DNA of 64,000 bases from Gigaspora rosea (lineage: Eukaryota; Glomeromycota; Glomeromycetes; Diversisporales; Gigasporaceae). Below are positions 23,701 through 35,829 of the stretch, in pieces (the stretch's first letter is position 1; each line of letters opens with the position of its first letter). The translations under genes and the position numbers were made by a program. The stretch covers positions 126,492 through 190,491 of the forward strand of contig QKWP01000130.1 in the NCBI GenBank assembly GCA_003550325.1, given 5' to 3'. The notes beneath the pieces were generated by a model. That model made no database searches and was not told the origin of the DNA. It worked only from the letters and a program-made list of their open reading frames with translations.

Positions 23701-25254
23701 GTTTATCATAATTCTAGATTGATTATAAAAATATGATAATTTAATCATCCAAATGATTAAAATTATGTCTTGGGATGAGTTTGTTTACTTTGAAATTATC
23801 ATGATTTACATAAAAGATTCTGTTACAGTTTTTTTTTTGCCAGTTGACAGAAGAAGTCAACAGATCAAAAAAATAACTAATCAGGGATATGCCAGAAACG
23901 AACTGGTTAGGCCAAATTGTTTTTAAAAATTTTTTTCATAACTACATTTACGGATATAATGCGGGAGTCATGCTAACATATATGAAAAAATCCCTTATGC
24001 ATGTCTTATTTGGAAGCTCACTAGCACATAATGCTGGATACTGAACTTTATTACTGTATTAGCTTGTTTCAGCACAATACATGGCATACATCAGTGCATT
24101 CGATGTATAATTAATCTAGCTATTTGTGGTCAGCCGGTGGCTTCTCACCCGCATATGTGAAATGGCTGTCGACCAGGAGTTTTGCAGTTAAGCTATTGCT
24201 GCATTAGATTGATGTTTAAGATTAGCTGCTAGTTTCCCACCTACATAACGCAGGCTGGCTGTGTATACACATGGTTGCAAAATGGCAGGATTCAGTGGAA
24301 TAGGGATGGTCGGGTACGAATTTGGTTTCTTACTGTAGTTGCCTTTGTCTGCCTTCCATGCATTTGATACCTATTAAGGATTATATTAGTTTCATGTGAA
24401 ACGTCCCTATTAGGCAATTTATTAATTACTTATCTTCCCCCCTGCACCTTCCTCAATTTGGAATGTGATTGACCAGTTTTTTCTCACTGGCATCCACACC
24501 GGGGCATTCTTGCTTAGCTCCCTTTTCGATCTGTTGACCTTGAATGAATGAAGTTTTAAAATAAAATTCATGAGAAAAAAAATCGAATACAGGACATATA
24601 AATGTATGAATATACCTAGCCTTTTTACGATTTGCACACATATGAATGAATATTATATAAGTGCATCGCAGAGCAAAAATGCTATCCAATATAATAATCA
24701 GCACCATGAAAAAGGGTTATTTGGCACTGTTATCCCCAATTCTGCCTTATTATGAGGATGATTTTCGAATTTTAATTCCGAAACCCCTTAATTATGGATT
24801 TTTGATGTTATTTTTAGTTTAATAATAATTTTACTTTTTTCTTTATTTGGGAATCTCATAGTCCAAATTTAAAAAATGTTAATCAAAAATAGCACACATA
24901 AATTGATTACATTTTAGTCCATACCTCGATTATCATATCAATTTTCTACCCGATAAGGTAAGGCGATTGTTTTTCTGTTTTGGTAATGAAGTTATGCAAT
25001 ATTTCATTTATGCAATTTCAGTATCACGAATTTACTTTTTAAATCATCATTTGTAATTTTTTTCATTATATATACAACCGTCATTCGACAAGCGAAAAAA
25101 CCTAAGCGCGCTTGAGCTCTCTCGCGCTTGAGCTATCGCATCGCAATGCTCTGCTCTTGAGCATGCACGAGAGAGATATAGAGTATCAACTACAATCGGT
25201 TGAAATTTGTGAAACAAAAAATTACCAAAAAAAGCCATACAAAAGAAAATCAAT
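23701..25254. other. Intergenic DNA with an unidentified GC-richer block
   Basis: From about 24110 to 24560 the sequence is less AT-rich than its surroundings and contains clustered words such as GTGGTCAGCCGGTGGCTTC and GATCTGTTGACCTTGAATG. Short minus-strand frames (71 codons at 24422-24637; 84 codons at 24453-24707) cover it, but neither peptide is recognisable. This could be the eroded end of a gene or element. The remainder is AT-rich. Confidence 0.3.
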
Positions 25255-25834
25255 TACCGTATTTTACCGTGGAAGGTACTCCCTTTGATCGGTACCTCCC
25301 CTTGATTTGTACCAGTTTATTTCAAGGTCATTGTTATGGTATTTTGTAAGGTACCCAGGTACGAATCAATAACCACTTATAACGTTGCTATTTTTTAACT
25401 CAAGCGATGAACGTTATTTAATTTTTGCGTGTTTCACTCGCTTTTATTAGATGGGTTTCTATTTAACCCTCAAAACCCACTTACTGGTATACTTGTTTAA
25501 TATAAACTACTTTAAAACTAACCTCTAGCCTTAACCCATAACCCCCAAAAATATGCCCTAAAAATTTATATTTTTTTGGTGGCCAGTCAATTTTTTTTTT
25601 AAAAAAAAAAATGCGCATATGGCACTCTTTACCAGTCAATTTTTTATACTACGCATATCTCATTTTAATCGATCCGATTTAATTTAGTCTGATTTCATTT
25701 TAATCCGTTTTCATTTTAATCCATCACAATTGTTATTAGACATGTAATATATGCGATTTCGATTCAAGGTTTAACAAGCAGAATATCAGATGGTAAGTTT
25801 ATTTAAACTTCAAAAATTTGTGCGATTACAGTTA

Positions 25835-26131
25835 TTCCCACCACTGATTTACATAATTTTTCACCTCATCCTGATAATAAGATTCGATTTCCTCTTCCTG
25901 AGCCAAAAAATTTTGTCGGGCTAAAAAACCTTGTGGCAAAAAATCTAATCGAGATCGAAAGCTTTGCTCGGGCAAAAAATATTGTTGAGGTAAAAGGTCT
26001 TGTTGAGGTAAACGGTTTTGTTGAGGTAAACGGTTTTGTTGGTATTGGTTGGGCGGAAAAACTTGCGAAAGTTGAAATAGCTGTTGAGATAAAGGATTTT
26101 GTTGCTGAAGTGGGAGATCTTGTAACGGAAG
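25835..26131 (-). other. Gln/Pro-rich frame in the pogo element
   Basis: A 99-codon open stretch without its own ATG, read 5'-3' from 26131 down to a stop at 25832-25834. The peptide is dominated by Gln, Leu and Pro in a repeated pattern (NRLPQQNRLPQQDLLPQQ) and ends in an acidic, aromatic tail (EEIESYYQDEVKNYVNQWWE). It lies just downstream of the transposase C-terminal frame. A possible intron (donor GTAAAA near 26235, acceptor CTTACAAG near 26170) would put it in line with that frame, but a TGA then precedes it. It may be a transposase tail, a second protein of the element, or a low-complexity remnant. I cannot choose between these. Confidence 0.4.
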
Positions 26132-26191
26132 TCATTGTTGAGGTGGGAGGTATTGATGAGGCAAAGAATCTTGTAAGAATGGAAGAGTTCG

Positions 26192-26530
26192 TTAAACAAA
26201 AATATTAAATTTAATTTGTGAAATCAAATTTTTACCATCGCAAAAAATATCATCATTATCTTCAACTTGATTGTGTTCATTATCTTCAACTTGATCGTGT
26301 TCATTAATTTCATTATTTTCAACTTGATCGTAGTCAAAAAGTAAATGGTCCTCTGATCCGTCTGTTGCAATTGAGATACCACAACACTTAAAGGAGTGTT
26401 TAATTAGTTGAATATCGATGTCGTCCCATGCGCGCTTAACCCATTCTGCAATAAGATTATAGGGAGGACGTTTAATTCGACCAGCTGCAGTTAATTCTTT
26501 TACTTCTTGTGCCATCCATTCGTTGTACAT
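26192..26530 (-). CDS. Pogo transposase, C-terminal part
   Basis: 112 codons. The peptide starts MYNEWMAQEVKEL and continues with IKRPPYNLIAEWVKRAWDDI and SFKCCGISIATDGSEDH, the usual C-terminal end of the DDE_1 (pogo/CENP-B) transposase fold. After it comes an acidic repeat with three DQVE(N/D)NE-type units. It belongs with the frame at 26569-27648 and is separated from it by about 40 bases of homopolymer and AT-rich DNA. The ATG used here is internal to the ancestral protein. Either an intron or an insertion/slippage event lies between the two pieces; I see no splice pair that restores phase cleanly. Confidence 0.7.
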   Translation of the reverse strand: MYNEWMAQEVKELTAAGRIKRPPYNLIAEWVKRAWDDIDIQLIKHSFKCCGISIATDGSEDHLLFDYDQVENNEINEHDQVEDNEHNQVEDNDDIFCDGKNLISQIKFNIFV

Positions 26531-26568
26531 AGACCTGATCTATTGATAAAAGAAATATTATTTTATAT

Positions 26569-27648
26569 TTAAAAAAAAAAATAAAAAAAAAAAAAAAAAA
26601 AAAAAAAACGCCCCTTTGCCTTGAATGATTTATTAATCGATACGTCGAGTGGTTGAATTTTTGATGTCAACCCTCCAGGAATAATTGCGATATTGGTGTT
26701 CTTTTCAGAAAGATTATCTTTAACAGAAGAAACTAAATGACCCTTAAATGAATCCATTACTAATAATGATCGTGGATTTCTAGAGCATGGTGTACGATTG
26801 TTCCAAACGGTTTCTACCCAATAATTCATTTTTATTTCATTCATCCATCCCTTTTCATTAGCTCTAATGATCACACCTTGTGGAAAATGAAGACGCAGAA
26901 CGTTTTTTAGTTTAAAAATGATCATCGGTGTTAATTTTACACCATTCGCCATACATGCGAGCACAACAGTAAAACAAGATTTCTCATAACCACAAGTTCG
27001 AATACTAATAGTTTTGTTTCCTTTATTATCAACAGTTACACTACTCGGCATATCAAAAGCAAGAGGGGTTTCATCCATATTACCCATTAATGATAACGGG
27101 TAATCATGTTGAATACGACGATATTGGACAAAATTTAAAAATTCTTGTCGTTGTGCTTCTAATTCTTCTGGTAATTTTTGTGCAATAGTTGTTTTACGAC
27201 AGTTACTAAAATTATAGCGCCGTAAAAAACCTTCGAGCCATTTAGTACTCCACTTAAACTTATTGATATCAGGATATTGAGAAATATATTGTGTAGATTT
27301 TGCTAATGTTGCTGCTTTTGTTTGTATCATATGACGACTGACTGGATTTAATTTAGCTCGCAAAGCTTGAACCCATTTAGCGAGTTCTTCTTCAAGATTA
27401 GGATAACGTGGTTTAGCACCAGTATTAAGACGTTTAACATGTGGTTGAGCTGATAGTAGCTGTTCTCGCTTATTTCTCCAATCCCGAATTTGTTTGGTTT
27501 CAATTTGAAATTTGTTAGCTGTTCCATGTATAGTAGCACCTGGTACATTGTCGAGGTAAGAAAGAATAAAAAGTTTTTCCCAGGCTGTCCAGAGTCGTAC
27601 CCGTTTTTGTTGAAGATTGGTTGTAAGAATACTTTCTAAGAGTACCAT
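26569..27648 (-). CDS. Pogo-like DDE transposase, N-terminal and catalytic part
   Basis: A 359-codon frame. Residues about 14-70 look like a homeodomain-type HTH, and about 75-150 like a CENP-B HTH (WSTKWLEGFLRRYNF). The DDE_1 catalytic core follows, with D192 in GNMDETPLAFD, D299 in LLVMDSFKGHL and D335 in KIQPLDVSINK, a DD35D spacing. The enzyme cuts and pastes the element at TA sites. The true coding sequence runs on into SFKAK, after which a run of T on the coding strand (about 26579-26608) turns the frame into poly-Phe, so the last 15 or so residues are not real. The rest of the fold is found at 26192-26530. The homopolymer may also be mis-sized in the assembly. Confidence 0.8.
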   Translation of the reverse strand: MVLLESILTTNLQQKRVRLWTAWEKLFILSYLDNVPGATIHGTANKFQIETKQIRDWRNKREQLLSAQPHVKRLNTGAKPRYPNLEEELAKWVQALRAKLNPVSRHMIQTKAATLAKSTQYISQYPDINKFKWSTKWLEGFLRRYNFSNCRKTTIAQKLPEELEAQRQEFLNFVQYRRIQHDYPLSLMGNMDETPLAFDMPSSVTVDNKGNKTISIRTCGYEKSCFTVVLACMANGVKLTPMIIFKLKNVLRLHFPQGVIIRANEKGWMNEIKMNYWVETVWNNRTPCSRNPRSLLVMDSFKGHLVSSVKDNLSEKNTNIAIIPGGLTSKIQPLDVSINKSFKAKGRFFFFFFFFYFFF

Positions 27649-28158
27649 TGTTAAGATTGCAGAAAGGTAAAAGTTTATTTCAAAAAAAAACGCGACTTAC
27701 CAGTAAACAAACAACTTAATAGATATTTTATAGGTGTAAAAAAAAAAAAAAATTGCAAAAATTTCTTGCAAAAAAAAAAAAAATCGTAATTTTTTGCGAA
27801 AAAAATTTTTTTGCAAGACATGGTGGTAAGATGTAAATATTATAAACTACTGGTACCGGTAGGATCATAAAAATCTTTTTCACAAACATTTTCTTTTTTT
27901 ATTTTTTTTAACAGAATTAAATCATATTACGAAGCGTACATACAATAAGTCGAAAAAAAAATATTGAAAAAAAATCCATACCAGTACGATATCTTTTACC
28001 GTACGGTACCAGTACCTATGTATTGATTCATACCCCCTTACAAAAGACCCCCCACATAATGTACCCTACACCATACAAGGTACCCAGGGGTACAAATCAA
28101 ATTTTTTACCACGTGAAATTAAATCGTACCCGGGTACCTTGCATGGTAAAATACGGTA

Positions 28159-29389
28159 CCAAAAATATCGCCAATCCAAATAATCCAAATAGAATTACCC
28201 CTAAAGTAATTTCAAAGTAACACTAAGCGCTAGCAATTATTTCTAAGCGCTAATGATCAACATAAAACGTTTCATGTAACTGGTAAGTAATTAAATCACG
28301 ATAATCGTTTGTGAAATTTCACATCAATTGAAAATTATTACAACGTATATGTTTTTCATGCATATAGGAATACGTAAATACCGTCGTTAATACTATATAC
28401 CTTTATTAAAGCAGGCAAACGGAAATCACAATTCTCACCATAAGGCTTTCTCGCATAAGACTTACCAGAAAAGTTGAACTCATTTACACTCACGTTACAC
28501 ATGCACATAATCGAACGAATTGTTATATGTTACATAACGTAAAAAAAAAAAAAAAAGGAAAAAAATTCAACCTAGTAATACCATTGAGCCCATCACTCAA
28601 CTAACGAAAATCATCACCTATAATCAAATCGATACGTAAACCAGAATATTTTAATATTTAATATTTATCGATTGTAAGTTTAATTTAACACTTTTCAAAT
28701 AACAATCAAAAGAAAACGACGTAGCCATTACATCATAATGACATATCTACTCCAATTACACCATTCGAAATTAAAAAATTAACTTTTTTCCAATAACGGA
28801 TAAACGATAATCATAACTTTTACCGTAAAAGGATTCTGAAGAAATCAGCATAAGCGACACACATAAAGTCGAATACTCTACACATTTCATGTTACACACG
28901 AAACGTGATCGTACTAGTATTTGAAATCCATGTATGCATATTTAGCTGCGGTGTCTCGGATAGAATTTAGCCAAAATTAGTATAGTAAACGAACCCGATT
29001 TGACCTAATGAAAAATATTAACTTTAGAAATTTCTAAATTAGGATAAGTTTCGGAAGATATTTATCCGAATATTTGTGGTCATGTGATTAGGCCACGCAA
29101 AGTTGATTTTTCGTTTTGCATTACGACCCATGATATAATAAAAATTTTCTTTCGAGCCAATTTACCTCGTTACAACGGTCAGATATTTAAAAATTATAAC
29201 AAAATAATTAAAGTACGAATCTGAACTTTTATAAATGAATCCACCAAAGAAAACTACTTCAGGTTTCATGGTTATTTTTTTAATAAACTTGAAGCTTTAA
29301 GAAGCATTGAGATATAACTAGCTTTAGCTTGCCATTTAAAATATGGAAAATAGTAGTCTGCGTATGCCTAAATGCTGTTCACTGGTTAA
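28159..29389. other. Intergenic DNA with repeat fragments
   Basis: No gene is seen. An approximately 55-base block at 28929 (TTTAGCTGCGGTGTCTCGG) matches one at about 18895. A single GGCCACGC-family end lies at 29091-29170 (GGCCACGCAAAGTTGATTTT) without a visible partner end nearby. Confidence 0.4.
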
Positions 29390-29602
29390 AAAGCACATAT
29401 TTTAACTAAATAATATCCAGCTATTTCTAGTACAAATAATAGATTATTTACTATATAATTACTAGATATTTTTGTAGTTTAATATGTTTTTAGCTAATAT
29501 GTTTAAATACATATATTACCTAGTAATTATATAGTAAATAAGTTATTATTTGTACTAGAAATAACTAGTTATTATTTAGTTAATATGATTTTCTAACCAG
29601 TG
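29390..29602. mobile_element. Palindromic MITE (CACTGGTT ends), 213 bp
   Basis: CACTGGTTAAAAAGCACATA is mirrored by TATGATTTTCTAACCAGTG. Pairing continues inward through CTAGTACAAATAATA and TATTATTTGTACTAG, with arms of about 95 bases. Non-coding. Confidence 0.7.
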
Positions 29603-30718
29603 AGTTTTTATTTTAGGTTTTTATCGTTATTGTTGATTTAAAATAACAATGAAAAACGCATCCTTTGTTTGTCTCAATTAAAAAAAAAAAGAAATCAGCA
29701 AATCAGTGTTCAGTATTATTTTAATAGACTGGACCCGGATCTTTTTGCGGAAAACTAATCAATATGGCATGGGTGGCCATAATTTGATGGGTGGCGCCAA
29801 GGGAAAGACATTCTAATCATATAAATTTATATGATAAAGTGGCTTTCCCTCGACTTTGATCCGGTCAGTGTATTGCGGATGGCCAGACTCATATGGTATG
29901 AAGGTGTAAAACACCCCTATTATCCCTAAATATCGTTAGGGTAGAAATTAAATAGACGAGTATGAAATAATTTTAAAGCAAGTTATTTTACACTTCTGAA
30001 ACTGGCCATCCATGCGTACGTGCGTACTGTATTAATTTGCATAATTTGGAATTCTGGTCATCGATATTATCCTGATTTGGTTAGATAGAGTGTACAGATC
30101 TACAAATTTGACTAATCAGAAAACTTGATAATTCTAATATCCTATTTTTTTGACAGGACGATTAGAGTTAAGGTTAGTGTAATTTTTATAAAAAAAAACT
30201 TGTTGGTGAAATAATTGTCAATGAACTAAACTTGTTGAGGAAACAAGATGTCAGTGAATTGATTATCTGTGATCCTGTTAGTAAATGAATTGTCAGCATT
30301 ACGATTTCGGCGAAATGGTATTTCAGAAAAATGGATTTCGGGAAATTAAGCCGTTGCGCAGCTTTCTTATTGGTAAAAAGCATGGTACTTCAAAATGAAT
30401 CATCTTGAATCATTTTTGATTTCTTTTTTTAGAGAATAATTTATTATTAACTACAACGCTCTTTAAATAAATTCGGCTAATTTAGCATTCCTTCCCGTCG
30501 AAATTACATAGTAGGCATGTATCTATGTGCATCGCATCAAATAATTTAACAAATTCAAATAACAATCAATAATTACCTAATTTACCGATTTACCGGAATT
30601 TATGGATCTACAAATGCGGTAAAAATTTTCGGCAACCGGCAACTCGAATACTCCGTACCTACATGCATAATTATTCTTATATGTGATGATACGTTGATAC
30701 ATATATATGAAATAAACG
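29603..30718. other. Region upstream of UGT-A
   Basis: A short inverted repeat (GGATGGCCAG ... CTGGCCATCC) lies at about 29876-30016. A fragment near 30640-30680 (reverse of GAATAATTATGCATGAGG) matches the block upstream of UGT-B at about 46115 and at 57955. No gene is seen. Confidence 0.4.
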
Positions 30719-30728
30719 TATAAATAAG
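30719..30728 (+). promoter_or_regulatory. TATA-like box of UGT-A
   Basis: TATAAATAAG lies about 50 bases upstream of the UGT-A start. The same box with the same following sequence (CTCTCTCGTCGA) precedes UGT-B and UGT-C, so the promoter was copied with the genes. Confidence 0.45.
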
Positions 30729-30779
30729 TTCTCTCTCGTCGAATCAAATCAGACTTATAACAAATTCATTAAACAAAAA

Positions 30780-32868
30780 ATGCATCTAAAAAATTTATTT
30801 TCACAACTTACTCTTTGGCATTTTGCCATTTTCATTATTGTTTTTACAAGTAATCAATTTTTCGGATCTGCAGATTTGATTAAGCGAGACTCATCGTTAA
30901 ACAGAACCAATGTACCCAAAAAAATACTCGCTACTTCCATGATCGGAAGTAAGTTTATTATTTTATCATAATTTATTATTACTAGATCATTTATAATACA
31001 TACAATTAATTTTAATCACTTTAAAACTGAATTACAGGAACACATCTACCTCAAATGTGTGAGATTTTAAAGATTTTAATGGATCGAGGATATGATGTAT
31101 GTTTTTTATTATGAACTTTATAAATTTGCTTAATTTTCTTATTTATTATTATTCGATTTCTAGGTAACATTAATATCACCAGGAAATTATACTGCGCAAT
31201 CTATCCATTATCGTTCAATTCCACAAATTATTTTCGAAAATGAATTCGCTATCCAACAACTCAATAATAAATCTTCTGATATAAATAATGCGTTGGTCGA
31301 TAATGATCCATTTAAGTTAATGACCTTCGTAAGAAAGTTAGCAGTTCAATCCTACATACCTTTTTATAATATTTATAAACAAGTTGCTGAAGAGAACGAA
31401 GCTGATTTATTCTTTTGTGATTTTATGCCAGTAGTAAATCATCCGTGCTTTGATCTCGCTTGGAAATTAGGAAAGCCTGCTGTTGGCATTTCAACCGATA
31501 CATCTATTAGTATGTGCAGATTAATGTTTATTTGCTATATTTACTATGAATTATTTTTTTATATATTCAATATGATTTCTTTTTATTAGTATCAAACGCA
31601 CCATATAAATCGGATCCTATGTTTGGATGTCATGCAAATATGGAAAACGAACATTTTATGACAGATTTAAATGTGCGATAATTTTACCTTTAAAGCTGGT
31701 TTGGAATTCAATAGATATTATTAGAGATATTAATGCCAAAAGAGCAAACGTAGGTGTAGATCCGCATTGGGACTTAAGAGGAAGAGTATCAAATCTTTTA
31801 ATGTTGTCAAATACTTTCTTTGGATTTGAGGTGATTATGTATAATAATTAATTCATAGTATTATTAAACAAATTAACAAATTATAAGAAATTTATGCCAA
31901 ATATTATATTTCATTTTATTATTAATGTACAGGTATCAAGTTCTGATTCACCACTTCATCAAGAAATTGGTCCTGTTTTACCTGATACTTTTCCGGGTTT
32001 AACTCCGGTTCTAGATTCATTTCTTGTTGATCATCCTCGAACAATATATTTCGCTCTTGGGACTAATGCAATCATATCTTCTCAAAATGTTATCATTATT
32101 TTAAATGCTTTCATTAAATTAATCGATCAAAACGTTATTGATGGAGTGATATGGTCTACTGTAAGAACGGATATTTCAGAATCTATTGAATACGCTAATT
32201 CTAGCGTCTCAATATCTACTATTTTAAATAAACAACACCCTAATATTCATATCTCCAAATTCTCACCTCAATTAGCAATACTATATCATGAAAATACTAA
32301 ATTATTTTTAAGTCACGGTGGTGCTGGTAGTAGTCATGAATCCATGTATACTGGAACACCAATGTTGGTGCTTCCTATAATGGGCGATCAACCTCGAAAC
32401 GCTGAAATGTTAGAATCAGCTGGTATGGTTTTAAAACTTTCAAAGAATGATTTAAAAGTGGATGATATAGTATCGAAGGTTGAAAGATTATTAAATGAAG
32501 AAAGTTTTAAAAATAATGCCGAAAGAGTACAATTTTTGGCCAAAGTTAATAGTAAAAGAAAGTATAGGGCTGCCGATTTAATGGAAATAGTGTTGAACAC
32601 TGCAAGATATGAAGGTGTTAAAGATGAAAATGGTGGATTTAAAATTGATAATGAAAAATTACTAAGAGATTGGATTACTCCCGATACGAGAATGGGTTTT
32701 ATCAGAGGAAAATATTTGGATGTTTATGGTGTTGCTATTATTTTACTTTTAGCGTTAGGTGGTGGCTTTGTTTATACTTTATGGAAAATTAGATATTTTT
32801 ATATTACATTTAGAAAAGAAAACAGAGGTTCTCAAAAATCCTTAAACCTAAAGAAAAAGCGTAACTGA
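30780..32868 (+). pseudogene. UDP-glycosyltransferase copy A, frameshifted
   Basis: A GT1-family (UDPGT) gene in five exons by my splice reading: 30780-30948, 31038-31096, 31164-31509, 31590-31830, 31933-32868. Introns have GTAAGT, GTATGT, GTATGT and GTGATT donors. The first exon encodes a hydrophobic signal segment (LWHFAIFIIVF). Exon 2 holds the likely catalytic His in RTHLPQM. Exon 5 carries the nucleotide-sugar signature (FLSHGGAGSSHESMYTGTP, then GDQPRNA), a membrane helix and a tail ending KKRN, a KKXX ER-retrieval form. Compared with copies B and C, one base is missing at about 31651 in exon 4 (GAACATTTT versus GAATCATTTT), which breaks the frame unless it is a sequencing error. Exon 1 protein is identical to copy B, but exon 3 differs at many residues. 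Substrate unknown. Confidence 0.82.
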
Positions 32869-34200
32869 GTAAATCGAATACGAATTAAAATTACCATGTA
32901 TTTATCATATTGTATATTTTAAAGCATATTATTTATTGGGGTTTTTTTAAATAAATTTTTAGAGTTTCGTGATATACTTACTAGCATTAAAACCCATCGT
33001 TAAAATGACGGTTTATATTGTAAAGAATATACATCGTATTTAAATATGTTTTACGAATATTGCAAAGGCCATTATTTTATAGAGATCGAGGGTTATCTGC
33101 TAGGAAAATCACTTGCTTTCAAATGGTGGTTTTCCTAGCAGTTTACCCATACGAAAATTGTTAGACTTGTATTAAATATCGGCTAAAATCAATAAGATTT
33201 TCCGAAATTCGGATAAATTTTTGCATATTCACATTTTCGATTTTCAATAAAATTACCTGAAATACATCTGATATGCACTCAATGTTGTACATTTTCATGG
33301 TTCAAAGATTTTGTTTCTCAATAACCTAATTCAAATCAATGAAATTTTTTTATTTTAATTCTAGAATTAAATAAAAAAATTTTCATCGGATTTGGTCAGA
33401 TAGTTATCAAAAAAACAAAAAACTTCACTCAAAAATCTTGAACAATGAAAATGTACAATACTGTATGACATGAATTATAATGACTGTTCAACATGCATAA
33501 CTTCGGCTTTCTTAATGGCAAATTATAGCAACACATGATTTTTTTTATTGGGACTGTTCGATGTACAGTGAGAAAGTGTTAATTATCAGGTGTCTGCTAA
33601 AACTATTAATAAACACCACTATCTAATCTAAATCTATTCAACTATCGATCAAGTCCTATTTCGTCGAATTGGCAGGCAGAAAGAAGCGTGGAGCATTTGG
33701 TCCGGGTCTCGAGGTTCTTAGAGTCTTTTCTGCGGCGGTTCTAGGATAAGTACTCGCTTTTAATTTGCTTTATTATTGTCTCTTTATCTTTTAACTCTAC
33801 TCGAATTAACGATTTCTTTTCTTCGGTTCTAGTATTCGAAGCTCGAATTATTAGCTTTCGATCGTTAATCTTATCAAATTCAAATAACTATCAATAATTT
33901 TGACAGATTAAAATGAAATCGGATTAAAATGAAAATTTTCTATTTTTTAAGCAAAATTTTAAAATTTTTTAGGGGACATTTTTTGGAGGTTTTTTTTAGC
34001 ATTAGTTAGGGGTTTAGGGTTAGGGTTATTAATAAACGAGTATATGTGGGCTTTATAAGCTTTAAAAGTGAGCAAGAGAGGTCCCCAGTTTCATTTTAAT
34101 CTGATTTCATTTTAATCTGCCACAATAATTACGTTAATTTACTGGCATTCAATGAATCTCCAAATTGGAGATGTTATCCTAGTCCAACCAGTTAGTTTGT
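32869..34200. repeat. Duplicated 3' flank of UGT-A
   Basis: Reverse-complement homology to the 3' flank of UGT-C runs from the stop codon to about 34200 (against 48459 down to about 47170). The end nearer the gene, to about 33480, also matches the 3' flank of UGT-B (43141-43614). It holds the approximately 40-base conserved core at about 33675-33715 (GCAGGCAGAAAGAAGCGTGG ... GGTCCGGGTCTC), also found at 39217-39365. No gene is seen. Confidence 0.7.
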
Positions 34201-35829
34201 ATATGTCGTACGTCGGAATGGAATTATTGTGGATTTAGATCCACCTAGATTGATTCCAAATAAACATAGGTTGTAACAGAATTCTAAAATGTGCTTGAGT
34301 TGTTAAAGAATTCCAATTCAACCTACACTAAAGTTATATGTCTCCCAAATTATTTCATCAATGCTTTGTTTTGAAATTTAAGTCGCTGAATATAGGGCTT
34401 ATTTTTTAATTAAATCTAAAAGCATTACGAAAAATTAACTTTGCGTGGCCTTATGCATTTACAATATTTATTGCACCTATTGTTATTATTTGTTGATCTA
34501 CACAATATTACCCGATTTAATAATATTCTACACAAATCGATGATGCCAGCATATAAGAAACTCGTATCCGATAGATTCCGAAATGACTGTTACACAAACT
34601 ATTTATATGGGCAATTGAAAATTTGATATACGATTGTAGTCTAAAAAACCGGCAATTTCACCATCCGTTTAACCATAATAAGTTAAACTCAAGGCACCCC
34701 CGTTTATAAGTAAAATTTCTTCGTTTTGAGTGTTTCTAGTAGAAAACCTTTTCTAATCGTTTTCAATCGCTTTCCCCAGAAAGTTTTCATAAGAACAAAG
34801 GTAGGGCGTTTGATAATTGACTAAGTTTATTGAGTTTCTACTACGTTTAAATTATGAAGCCAAACAATATATTTATAAATTGTTAAACCGTGAGTGTTAT
34901 ACTAACATAAAACTTTATACATTTATTCAACAGGCTACGCAATATAAATACTTTAACACGGTTTATTTTACCTGAACTACGACACATATACGTATTATAT
35001 ATCAATATCCAACAAAAAAGAAATTATCTCTTATAATAAATACGATGGTAATTACAGTAGTATAGACTATAGAGTAGTGGCATGTTAGATGTAACGCGTT
35101 TTCAGTAAATTCTAATGGTTGAAATGATAGAATAAAATTACTTTAGTATTAAAAATGCTTTGCTTTCGTTAATAATAAATTCATTTTTTCGCGTATTTCG
35201 CGTATCGAGAGAATTTTTAATTGATTTGATTGATTAATAATCACGTTTGGATCTACATCAATTAGCCAATCACACAAATTTTATAACCCGTGATTTTCCG
35301 TAAAAATACGAGTTTCTTATATCTGATATGCTGATGATGCCTGATTCGTAAGAGACCCGTTATTGTTAGTGAGCTAAAATTAAAAAAGAAAGTTCGAATT
35401 AGTAATCAACCCTTTTTATATAAATTGGTTAAGCCCCAAATCGTGATCCCTTGACACGTGACACTGAAATTCGGAACCTAAAGTCGATTTAAACTCAGGC
35501 GCACTTGAATAGTAAAGAAGCTAGATATTAGTTGAAAGAATTAAAAGTACTAATAAGCATTAGTATAGTCAACAAACTCAAGTTCCAAAGTAATAAGAAT
35601 TTAGAACCAATACCGTGACTGCCGGAGTATTGGAAGACACCCAATTTTCAGACCAAATTAATCCATGCCTCGATCTAGGCCTACCAATTAGGGTGTAGAG
35701 GAAAGTTATTATTAGATTTAGTAGTCTTTGTGTTGGGTTTTTTTGTGTATTGGCGACCCTGTTAGCCTGGTTTTCGGTGTTATACCATTTTTTACCATCA
35801 CAACGTGCTTGAATTCAGTGATCTGATTG
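34201..35829. other. Intergenic DNA, little recognised
   Basis: One isolated GGCCACGC-family end (ATTAACTTTGCGTGGCC) lies at about 34416-34450. A 61-codon plus-strand frame (34441-34626) overlaps it and is not convincing. Around 35470-35700 the sequence is somewhat less AT-rich but gives no recognisable peptide. Confidence 0.35.

Larger units (their letters stand above)
25257..28156 (-). mobile_element. Pogo-like DNA transposon, ~2.9 kb
   Basis: The ends CCGTATTTTACCGTGGAAGG and (inverted) CCTTGCATGGTAAAATACGG are flanked by TA on each side. Subterminal regions carry repeated GGTACC/GTACCC words. The minus strand encodes a CENP-B-type DNA-binding and DDE transposase, interrupted by a long homopolymer tract, plus a Gln-rich frame near the 3' end. 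TA duplication, DDE_1 chemistry and length fit the pogo branch of Tc1/mariner. The ends match closely, so the copy is not very old. Confidence 0.78.

Noticed and set aside
25866-26208. Plus- and minus-strand frames of 84-91 codons over the Gln-rich region
   Set aside because: They are shadows of the LPQQ-repeat frame in other phases; their repeated Val/Glu/Lys or Thr/Ser/Phe content comes from the same DNA repeat.
34005-34030. TTTAGGGTTAGGG words considered as telomere sequence
   Set aside because: Only about two units, embedded in unique DNA; similar CCCTAACCCTAA pairs at 46028 and 57848 are equally short.
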